A DNA stretch of 64,000 bases from an uncultured Phycisphaerae bacterium (GTDB taxonomy: Bacteria; Planctomycetota; Phycisphaerae; UBA1845; Fen-1342), in NCBI GenBank assembly GCA_937928595.1, contig CALGJV010000013.1, positions 124,001 to 188,000 on the forward strand. The letters are read 5' to 3'. Each line of letters opens with the position of its first letter. The first letter of the stretch is position 1. Made by a program: the position numbers and the translations under genes. The notes below the pieces were generated by a model that worked only from the letters and a program-made list of their open reading frames with translations, did not search any database and was not told where the DNA came from. Positions 8,884 to 16,355 of the stretch are shown piece by piece.

Positions 8884-11838
8884 ATGGACGCCACGTTGAT
8901 CACTCGTACCTGCCCGAGTTGCTCGACGACCGTAAACGTGCCGCCCGGCGCGAGCGGCGCGGCGTGCCCGGTCTGCGGGGCCCGCTGGCCGGACGACGCG
9001 ACGCGGCCGGCGACCGCCGCGGCCCGCGACGGCGCCTCCGACGCGGACGCGAACGATGAGGCGTTCGTCGCCGATCTGCGGGAGGCGTTCGGCTTGCGGC
9101 CCGACGAACGCTCGGCGTTCGTTCCCCGCATCGAGCCGCTCGCGAGTTCCGCTCCCCCCGCTGCGGCGTCCCCGAACCGGCTGTCCGCCCTTCCGCCCGG
9201 CACCCGGCTGGGCGATTTCGAGATCATCGCGGAACTCGGGCGCGGCGGCATGGGCGTCGTCTATCGCGCGCGGCAGGTGTCGCTCGGGCGGATCGTGGCC
9301 CTCAAGGTCCTGCCCGGCTACGCCCGCCACAACCCGACCGCGATCCAGCGCTTTCAAACCGAAGCCCAGGCCGCGAGCCGCCTGCACCACACGAACATCG
9401 TCGCGATCCACGCCCAGGGCGAGGCCGACGGGCACTACTACTACGCGATGGCGCTGATTGACGGCGTGAGCCTCGATCGCGCCCTGCGCGATCAGCCCGG
9501 CCTGCTGAGCTCGGCCGGTGCCGGCTCGTCGGCCGCGCCGCGCCTGCCGTCGCAAGCGCCGGTCAATCCGGCCCGGCTGGCGGCGGAGCCTGCCGAGGAA
9601 GTGTTGACTGTCGCCTGGTCGCGCGCCGACTTCCGGCATCTGGCCCGGCTGCTGGCCGAGGTGGCCGACGCGCTGGCGTATGCTCACGCGCGCGGCGTGA
9701 TTCACCGCGACATCAAGCCGCACAACCTTCTGCTCGACACCGCGGGTCGCCTGCACCTGACCGATTTCGGGCTGGCGCGTCTGACCGATGCACCGCACCT
9801 GACCGTTTCCGGCGAGGTACTGGGCACGCCCGCGTACCTGTCGCCCGAGCAGGTCCGCGGCCACGCCGCCGACATCGACGCCCGCACCGACATCTACTCG
9901 CTCGGCGTGACGCTCTACGAGCTGATCACCGGGCGCAAGCCGTTCGCGGGGCGCACGCGCGACCAGATCCTCGGCAGCATCCTCACCGTCGAGCCGCTTC
10001 CGCCCCGACGCGTCAACCCGGCGGTGCCCCGCGACCTCGAAACCATCTGCCTGCGCGCCATGGAGAAGGGGCCCGCTCGCCGCCACCCGTCCGCCGCCGC
10101 GCTGGCCGAGGACCTGCGCCGCTTCGCCGAGGGGCGGCCGATCCTGTCGCGCCGCACCGGCGCGCTGGAGAAGGCGGCCAAATGGGTCTGGCGCCACAAG
10201 GCCCACGCCGTCGCGGGCGGCGCGCTCGTGCTGGTCGGGCTGCTCGCCGCCGGTCTCGCGCTCTCCCGGGCGGCCGGCCGGGCCCGCGAGGCCCGCACGC
10301 TCGCCGAGCGCGCTTACGAGCAGCTCGCCTACTTCGACTATCGCGCGCCGGACGCGGCGGCCGCGCCGCTCGCCCGGGCCGCGGCGCTCGGCACCGACGT
10401 GCTCGAACTGCCGCTGGCGCGGGCCCTGGCCGCGATGGGAGCGAACGACGCCGGCACCGCCGTCCGGGTCCTCGCGCCGCACGCCCAGTCCGACGGTTCC
10501 GCCGATCCGCGCGTCTTGTACCTGCTCGCCTGGGCCCAGCGCCGCGGCGGAGACGCGTCCGCGGCCGCCGCCGCGTTGGCCCGCGCGGAAGCGCTGCGAA
10601 CGGCACACGCTTTGGACGGGCCGCCGGAGGCGGCGCTAACGGCCGATGCGTGGTTTTTCCGGGGTTTGGCGCTGCACTTTGACGACCCCGTGGAGGCCCT
10701 GGCCTCGTACCGCACGGCGAACGCCGTCCGAGCCCGGCAACGGAGCTTCTATCCGCAGGCGCTCCTGCACCTCGCGCGAGCCCGCAACCAACAGCTCTAC
10801 ACGCTTCGACGGCTGGAGGGGCGCGAGGAGGCCGAGGCCAGCCTCCGGCAGCTCGTGAGCGCCGGCTACTACGGCGCCTATCCGCACTATCTCCTGTCCC
10901 TCTCTCACCGGCTCGCCGCCGAGATCTACGAGGGCAGCCAGGGCACGCGCGACGACACCGTCGCGCACCACTACGCCGCAGCGTTGGAATGGGCCCGTGC
11001 CGGCCAAGCCGTCAGTCCGGCCGATGATCGCCCCGTCGCCGCCGAGGCCGAGTGTCTCGAACGGCTCGGCGACTGGGCCGGGGCCGTGGCCGCGCGGACA
11101 CGCCAGCTCGCGCTGGCGGACGCCGACGCCAAGCGCTGCGAAGCGCTCCATTACCGCTGGCGGTTGCACTACTGGCTGGGCGACTACCCGGCCGCGGCGG
11201 CCGACCTGTCCGCCGGGCTGGTCTGCGACCCGGACAACCGGTTCTACGCGTACGTGTACCCGGCGTTGCTGCGGGCTGAGCAGGGCGACCCGGCCGGTGC
11301 CCGCGCGCTGGCCCGTTCGTTGCTTGACGGCGCACCGCGGAGTCCCAACGCTCTGTTGTGGACCGCGACGACGCTGCGCCTGGTGGGGGCCCCCGCTGAG
11401 GCCGATGCGCTGCTCGCCGAGCGCACGCCGACCCTCGACTTCGGCGCGGACCTCGAACCGCCGCAATCGGCAGAGTGGCTGCGGGCCCTGCTTGCTGGCG
11501 TCGCGGGACGGCCGGCCGACCTGTCCCCGTTTTTCGCCGCCGCACCGCAGCCTTGGCGGCTGTCGGCTGAGGCTGCTTTTCACGAGGCGGTTCGCCGTTT
11601 GGCCGCGGGAGACCGCTCGGGGGCGGCGGTCGCGCTCACGGGAGCTTATCGGAGTTTTGACGGCGAGAACCGGTACACCTACCACGCCCGGATTTTGCTG
11701 GTGCGAATGCAAAAAAGCGCTGACTGGCCCCCGTGGCTCACGTTATCATACTCGCTGGAGCAATCGGCGGCCCCCGGGCGTCCGTCGTGGGCCAGATTGC
11801 GTGGGCCGTCATCCTTGTCTGGGGAGAGAGAGCCATGA
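8884..11838 (+). CDS. Membrane-spanning Ser/Thr protein kinase with C-terminal repeats
   Basis: 984 residues; ATG at 8884 follows GGAGGAG. In order: N-terminal zinc ribbon (CPSCSTTV...CPVCGARW, residues 10-35), a linker, kinase domain from about 110 with glycine loop GRGGMGVVYRA, catalytic HRDIKPHN (about 273), DFG (about 293) and APE-like TPAYLSPEQ. A transmembrane helix lies at about 440-462 (AVAGGALVLVGLLAAGLAL), followed by about 500 Ala/Leu-rich residues that look like tetratricopeptide repeats and probably face outward. It lies 107 bp after the ECF sigma gene. The stop overlaps the next ATG (ATGA, 11835-11838), which implies translational coupling to a secreted protein. Confidence 0.92.
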   Translation: MDATLITRTCPSCSTTVNVPPGASGAACPVCGARWPDDATRPATAAARDGASDADANDEAFVADLREAFGLRPDERSAFVPRIEPLASSAPPAAASPNRLSALPPGTRLGDFEIIAELGRGGMGVVYRARQVSLGRIVALKVLPGYARHNPTAIQRFQTEAQAASRLHHTNIVAIHAQGEADGHYYYAMALIDGVSLDRALRDQPGLLSSAGAGSSAAPRLPSQAPVNPARLAAEPAEEVLTVAWSRADFRHLARLLAEVADALAYAHARGVIHRDIKPHNLLLDTAGRLHLTDFGLARLTDAPHLTVSGEVLGTPAYLSPEQVRGHAADIDARTDIYSLGVTLYELITGRKPFAGRTRDQILGSILTVEPLPPRRVNPAVPRDLETICLRAMEKGPARRHPSAAALAEDLRRFAEGRPILSRRTGALEKAAKWVWRHKAHAVAGGALVLVGLLAAGLALSRAAGRAREARTLAERAYEQLAYFDYRAPDAAAAPLARAAALGTDVLELPLARALAAMGANDAGTAVRVLAPHAQSDGSADPRVLYLLAWAQRRGGDASAAAAALARAEALRTAHALDGPPEAALTADAWFFRGLALHFDDPVEALASYRTANAVRARQRSFYPQALLHLARARNQQLYTLRRLEGREEAEASLRQLVSAGYYGAYPHYLLSLSHRLAAEIYEGSQGTRDDTVAHHYAAALEWARAGQAVSPADDRPVAAEAECLERLGDWAGAVAARTRQLALADADAKRCEALHYRWRLHYWLGDYPAAAADLSAGLVCDPDNRFYAYVYPALLRAEQGDPAGARALARSLLDGAPRSPNALLWTATTLRLVGAPAEADALLAERTPTLDFGADLEPPQSAEWLRALLAGVAGRPADLSPFFAAAPQPWRLSAEAAFHEAVRRLAAGDRSGAAVALTGAYRSFDGENRYTYHARILLVRMQKSADWPPWLTLSYSLEQSAAPGRPSWARLRGPSSLSGEREP

Positions 11839-13142
11839 GCGCGCGCTGGATGCGAAGCTCGCTGCGGGGGCGGTTCCGTTGTGTGTCCGCGTTGTCGTTG
11901 GGCTGGGCGGCGGCGACGGCGGCGGCGCGACCGCCGCTCGAACCGCTGCCGCTGCCGTACTACTCTTTTGACCGGGATTCGCCGAGTGCGGCCAGCGGCT
12001 TGCTGAGCGGGAGCGATGTGCTCACGCTGGGGCCGATGGGGCTGACGCCGCTGGTCTTCGGTCAGCAGCTCGGGTTGGTGTCGCCGCTCGATGACCTTGA
12101 TGAACTGTCCGGGGCGAACGCGCTGGTCCCGCTGGACCAGCCGCTGGTGCTGCTGTTTTCCGTCGACCGGGCTTCGCAGGGGCTGGCGGCGCCGGACCCG
12201 GCGCTGCTGGCCGCCGGCGTGCCGTACAACGTCCGCGACCAGGCGCAGCGCGGGCACGCTGCGGGCGACCAGTTCATGTCCACGGACACGTTCGTGCTGG
12301 TTCCGCCGCTGCGAAGTGGCCGTAGCGCGAACTGCGCCCTGACGCGCAATAACTATGACGAGGGCGGGACGGATTTCGGCGCGTTGCCGCCGACGAAGGG
12401 CTCGGACGTGACGCCCGGCGCGCCGCAAGACAATGTGGACTCGATGAGCGCGGGCGGGTCGCCGCTGCTCGGCGGCCTGACCCATCTGTACTTCACCGCC
12501 ACGTCGGACTCGCCCTCGCTGGAGCTGCTCGCGGGGGGCTCACCCGCCAGCGGCGCGACGATCTTCTACAACGCGGCGCCGCAGTCGGGCATGCCCACCG
12601 AGTTGTTCGCCACGTTCCTTCAGCTGGGGCTGGTCCAGGCGGATGACATCGATGCCCTGGTCGTGTTCGATCGCAATGCCAACGGTCGGTTCGAGCTCGG
12701 CGACGCGGTCCTGTTCTCGCTCGCCCCGGGCTCGCCGTCGCTCTCGACCATTCCCGGGGCCAGCCCCGTCGGCGCCGCGGCGGATGTGTTTCTCACGCGG
12801 TATGGGCAACCGCCGGTGGTGGCGGTGCCCGCGGCCCAGCTTGGCTTGGGGCATCCGCAGGACAATATCGACGCGCTTGACGTCAGGAGCTGCGCCGACG
12901 GCGACCTCTGCGCGCGGCTGGCCGGCATCCGCTATCGCCGCGGGGATCTGAACTGCGACGATGTCGTGAACTTCGACGACATCGATCCGTTCGTCCTCGC
13001 GCTGTCCGGTCCGGGCGCGTACCTCGAGCAGTTCCCCTTCTGCTTCTGGAACGCTGCGGATACGAACTGCGACGGCGTGGTCAACTTCGACGACATCGAC
13101 GGGTTCGTCGCGTGCCTGTCCGGCGATTGCCCGTGTCCGTAG
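11835..13142 (+). CDS. Secreted protein with C-terminal dockerin-like tag
   Basis: 435 residues starting inside the kinase stop. A signal peptide ends near ALSLGWAAATAAA. The body (PYYSFDRDSPSAASGLLSG..., repeated DDLDEL / DNVDSM / DDIDAL segments) is a planctomycete secreted-protein type of unknown function. The last 65 residues hold two EF-hand-like dockerin repeats, GDLNCDDVVNFDDIDPF and DTNCDGVVNFDDIDGF, ending in CPCP. The tag matches that of the protein at 61642-62730. A weak internal promoter (CTGACT-18-TATCAT, 11720-11749) lies within the kinase gene. Function of the body not recognised. Confidence 0.85.
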   Translation: MSARWMRSSLRGRFRCVSALSLGWAAATAAARPPLEPLPLPYYSFDRDSPSAASGLLSGSDVLTLGPMGLTPLVFGQQLGLVSPLDDLDELSGANALVPLDQPLVLLFSVDRASQGLAAPDPALLAAGVPYNVRDQAQRGHAAGDQFMSTDTFVLVPPLRSGRSANCALTRNNYDEGGTDFGALPPTKGSDVTPGAPQDNVDSMSAGGSPLLGGLTHLYFTATSDSPSLELLAGGSPASGATIFYNAAPQSGMPTELFATFLQLGLVQADDIDALVVFDRNANGRFELGDAVLFSLAPGSPSLSTIPGASPVGAAADVFLTRYGQPPVVAVPAAQLGLGHPQDNIDALDVRSCADGDLCARLAGIRYRRGDLNCDDVVNFDDIDPFVLALSGPGAYLEQFPFCFWNAADTNCDGVVNFDDIDGFVACLSGDCPCP

Positions 13143-13196
13143 GCCCGCGACGGCCCGCGGTTGCCCGGTGTGTCCGTTTCCACTACCGTCCCGCGC

Positions 13197-13883
13197 ATGA
13201 GTCTGGCCGGGAAGTTCATCGTCATTGACGGACCGGACGGGTCCGGCAAGGGGACGCAACTCGACCGCCTCGAGGCGTGGCTCGGCGCGCAGGGGATGCC
13301 GGTCGTCCGGGCCCGCGACCCCGGCGGGACCGTCATCGGCGACCGCATCCGCCACGTGCTGCTCGGCTACGACCTGACCGACATGGATCCCGCGTGCGAA
13401 GCGCTGCTGTTTATGGCGTCCCGCGCGCAGCTGGTCGCCGAGATCGTCCGCCCCGCGCTGGCGCGCGGCGCGGTCGTGCTCTGCGACCGGTTCATCTCCG
13501 CCACCTGCGCGTACCAGGTGGCGGCGGGCTTCCCCCGGGAGACCGTCCTGACGCTCGGGCAGATCGCGGTCGGCACGACCTGGCCCGACCTCACGATCGT
13601 GCTCGACGTGCCGCCCGACGTCGGCTTCGCACGGACCGGCCGGACACCGCAGAACACCGCCCGGAAGACTCGGCGGGCGGACACCGGCCAGCTCGCGATG
13701 TTCGACGGGGTCCGGCCCGACGCGATGGAGGCGCGCCCGCTCGAGTTTCATCGCCGTGTCCGCGCGCTGTTCCACGAATTGCCGAGCGTGTATCCGCGGC
13801 CGGTGGTGCTGGTCGATGCCACCCGGCCGGCCGACGACGTGGCGACGGTCGTGCAGCAGGTGGTCCGCGATGCGTTGGGCTGA
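13197..13883 (+). CDS. tmk: Thymidylate kinase
   Basis: Phosphorylates dTMP to dTDP with ATP. 228 residues from MSLAGKFIVIDGPDGSGKGT at 13197; a TTG at 13161 would add 12 unsupported residues. The P-loop is GPDGSGKG, the DR motif CDRFISATCAYQ (usually DRY or DRH), with a lid segment near FARTGRTPQNTARKTRR. Length is close to the usual 205-230. The 3' end overlaps the DNA polymerase III delta' gene by 14 bp, a pairing common in bacteria. Confidence 0.92.
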   Translation: MSLAGKFIVIDGPDGSGKGTQLDRLEAWLGAQGMPVVRARDPGGTVIGDRIRHVLLGYDLTDMDPACEALLFMASRAQLVAEIVRPALARGAVVLCDRFISATCAYQVAAGFPRETVLTLGQIAVGTTWPDLTIVLDVPPDVGFARTGRTPQNTARKTRRADTGQLAMFDGVRPDAMEARPLEFHRRVRALFHELPSVYPRPVVLVDATRPADDVATVVQQVVRDALG

Positions 13884-15015
13884 CATCCGGCATCAGGATC
13901 GCGCCGTCGGGCTGTTGCGTCGGACGCTTTCCGGCGGGCGGCTGCACCACGCGTACCTGTTCGAGGGGCCTGACGGCGTGGGCAAGGAGCGGACGGCGCT
14001 GGCGTTGGCGGCGCGGCTGCTGTGCCAGGCTCCGGGCCTGGCCCCGGACGCGGATGCCTGCGGCGCGTGCCATGCCTGCCACATGTTGGCGGTCGGGACA
14101 CACCCCGACTTCCTCGTCGTCCATCGCGGCCTGCACAAGCTGCATCCGTCGAAGGCCGTGCAGCGGCGGCGGGGGCTGTTCCTGACGATCGACCTGGTGC
14201 GGCACTTCCTGATCGAGCCGATTGGAGTCATGCCCACGCAGGGGCGCTGGCGGGTGTTCGTCGTGCGCGACGCGGAGCGTCTCAACGAGGACGCGCAGAA
14301 CGCGCTGCTCAAGACGCTCGAGGAGCCGCCGCCGCACACCCGGCTGGTGCTGCTCACCTCGGCGCCCTTGCGCCTGCTGCCCACGATCCGGTCACGCTGC
14401 CAGCGCGTGCCGTTCGACCGGCTGCCGGATGAATTCGTCGCGGGCGCGCTCGAACAGCGGCTGGGGCTGGCGCGTGACGCCGCGGCCGCTCTGGCCCGCC
14501 TGTCGGACGGCCGGCTGGGCGTCGCGGAAGCCTGGGCGCGCTGGGGGGTTCTGGACGAGTTGCCGGCGGTGGCCGAGCTGCTCGCGCGGCTCGGCCCGGA
14601 CGGTGTGCCGGAGTTCAGCGCGGCGGTGGTGAAGCGCGCGGAATCACTGACTCGACGGCGGCTTCAGCTCGAAGAGGCGGCTGGGTCGGAGGAGAGCGCC
14701 GTGCAGGCGGACGCCGACGAAGAGGAAGAGCGCCTTCCCACCGACATGCTGCGCGACGCGTTGAAGCTGCTGTACGTGCTGGCCGCGGCGCTTTACCGCG
14801 ACGCGCTCGTCACGCGGCATGCGCGTCCGGAACTGCGGGCCGCGCCGCCCCAACCGGCCTTCGACCAACGGGCGGCGGCCTTGCCGACCGACCGGCTCGA
14901 GGCGGCGGTGCGGGCCGCGGCCGAGGCCGAGCGGATGCTCGACCGCAACGTCGCGCCACCGCTGGTCTGCGAGTATCTCGCGGTGGCGCTGCTGGGGGAC
15001 GTGCCGGTGGCGTGA
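13870..15015 (+). CDS. holB: DNA polymerase III subunit delta'
   Basis: Clamp-loader subunit, cytoplasmic. 381 residues; ATG at 13870 inside the end of tmk. AAA+ motifs: GPDGVGKERTALALA (Walker A position), zinc module CGACHACHML with further ligand upstream, NALLKTLEEPP, and sensor region SAPLRLLPTIRSRCQRV (the SRC motif). An acidic insert (QADADEEEERLP) near residue 280 precedes the C-terminal helical domain. Overlap with tmk suggests one transcript. Confidence 0.9.
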   Translation: MRWADIRHQDRAVGLLRRTLSGGRLHHAYLFEGPDGVGKERTALALAARLLCQAPGLAPDADACGACHACHMLAVGTHPDFLVVHRGLHKLHPSKAVQRRRGLFLTIDLVRHFLIEPIGVMPTQGRWRVFVVRDAERLNEDAQNALLKTLEEPPPHTRLVLLTSAPLRLLPTIRSRCQRVPFDRLPDEFVAGALEQRLGLARDAAAALARLSDGRLGVAEAWARWGVLDELPAVAELLARLGPDGVPEFSAAVVKRAESLTRRRLQLEEAAGSEESAVQADADEEEERLPTDMLRDALKLLYVLAAALYRDALVTRHARPELRAAPPQPAFDQRAAALPTDRLEAAVRAAAEAERMLDRNVAPPLVCEYLAVALLGDVPVA

Positions 15016-15128
15016 CGCGGTCGGCTGCCTGTGCCGATCCCTCGCTCCGCCGTGTTTTCGGGCCGTGAGTGACTGCGACGCACCTCGCCCGGCGGGGTTC
15101 CCTCAATGACGTAGGCAATTCGCGACTG

Positions 15129-15157
15129 AAAAAAAGCCCCTTCGACTCGGGGAGGGG
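15129..15157 (-). terminator. Probable intrinsic terminator downstream of the PEP-CTERM gene
   Basis: On the minus strand a GC-rich stem (CCCCT pairing with AGGGG, loop of about 14 bases) is followed by CTTTTTTT. It lies about 170 bp after the stop of the PEP-CTERM gene. The stem is short, but the seven-T run is the longest in this high-GC neighbourhood. Apart from this element, nothing is seen in the 310 bp between holB and the PEP-CTERM gene. Confidence 0.5.
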
Positions 15158-15325
15158 CGAGGAGAGGAGGAAGCCTGGCCGGGTTGCGTCGCGCCGTGCC
15201 CGGCTCACCCGGCGGGAGCGGGGCGGGGGGAAGCCCACGGCGTCGTTGATGGGAGCCGACGCCGCGTCCGAAGGCCGGCCGTGCGACGCCCGGAAGCTGC
15301 GGGCCTCGCACCGGCCGCCGCGAAC

Positions 15326-16060
15326 TCAGCGCCGGCGACGCACCGCCAGCAAGGTGCCGAGCGCGATCAGACCCAGCGAGCCGGGCTCGGGGACGGCGGC
15401 GATGTTCACGCCTACGCCGTCGCCGGCGAGCTGGCTGAAGTACACGGTCAGCGACGACACCGGGTCGAGGATCTGCACGACGCCGAGCGCCGAGTTCCAC
15501 CACGGGTCCTGGCCGCCGGGGCCCGCCACCGAATTCTGCATCGTGAACGTGCCCGGGCCGCCGATGAACTGTGTGGCGCCGTAGTTGCCGCCGCCGTTCC
15601 AGTCACCCAGGAACAGGCCGTTCTGATTCACGGTCGCCGTCGTGATGCCGCCGCCGTCGTGGGTCGTGCGACCGAGCCTGGCGACCCCGAGGAAGAGCGT
15701 GCCGGCGGGCACAGTCCCCGAGAACGTGTACGTGATCGACCACGGCGTGCTGACCGGCGGTGCCGGCGTGAACCTCGTCGCGGCAAACATCTCCTGCGCC
15801 GTCCACGAATACCCCGGCACGTTACCATTCTGGAACAGGGGGTTCTGGAAGCGCGTGTGGGTGAAACCGGCCGGGATCGAATAGGTCACCGTCACCGGGC
15901 TCTCGCCCGGCAGATTGAATACCGAGTTGTTGGGCACCGACGTTCCGAACGGCGTCGGCGACATGTCCAGCCAGTCGATGTTCACCGCCGACGCCGTGGA
16001 CGCCGCACATGCGGCTGTCAGGATCACGCAAGCCACGATCCGATTTCGCAGCGTATTCAT
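15326..16060 (-). CDS. Secreted PEP-CTERM protein
   Basis: 244 residues; ATG at 16060 with AGGAGTGAGGAC upstream. The signal peptide MNTLRNRIVACVILTAACAA ends near STASA. The body is a beta-rich domain with few charged residues. The C-terminus is a standard PEP-CTERM signal: VPEPGS, hydrophobic LGLIALGTLLA, then VRRRR. Proteins with this tail are sorted by an exosortase (EpsH family), which is not in this window. The 295 bp upstream (16061-16355) show no gene and no clear promoter. Function of the body unknown. Confidence 0.85.
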   Translation of the reverse strand: MNTLRNRIVACVILTAACAASTASAVNIDWLDMSPTPFGTSVPNNSVFNLPGESPVTVTYSIPAGFTHTRFQNPLFQNGNVPGYSWTAQEMFAATRFTPAPPVSTPWSITYTFSGTVPAGTLFLGVARLGRTTHDGGGITTATVNQNGLFLGDWNGGGNYGATQFIGGPGTFTMQNSVAGPGGQDPWWNSALGVVQILDPVSSLTVYFSQLAGDGVGVNIAAVPEPGSLGLIALGTLLAVRRRR

Positions 16061-16355
16061 GTCCTCACTCCTGCTGTTGCACACCGGGGACGGCCTGCGA
16101 CGCCGCACGCACCGTTCGGCCACCCGCGGCGCGGCCGACGCCGGCCGCACGCGGACCGGCCCTGCATCCGCCGGCTGAGGGGGAAATCTCCAGGTTGACT
16201 TGGAAATTCGCGCCGGGCAGGGCGGCCGGATAATGGTGACGCGACCCCGTGGTCACTGAGGGTAGGCCGAGGCCCAGCCCCGAGGACCCCCCCGTGCGCG
16301 CACGACAACTTGCCCCGATGACGTCCGGCCGTTCCCGCCGCGGTGGGGCGCCGCG

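Noticed and set aside
12949-13142. Cellulosome dockerin
   Set aside because: The EF-hand-like tag is widespread in planctomycete secreted proteins, and no cohesin or scaffoldin is seen here; treated as a dockerin-like tag only.
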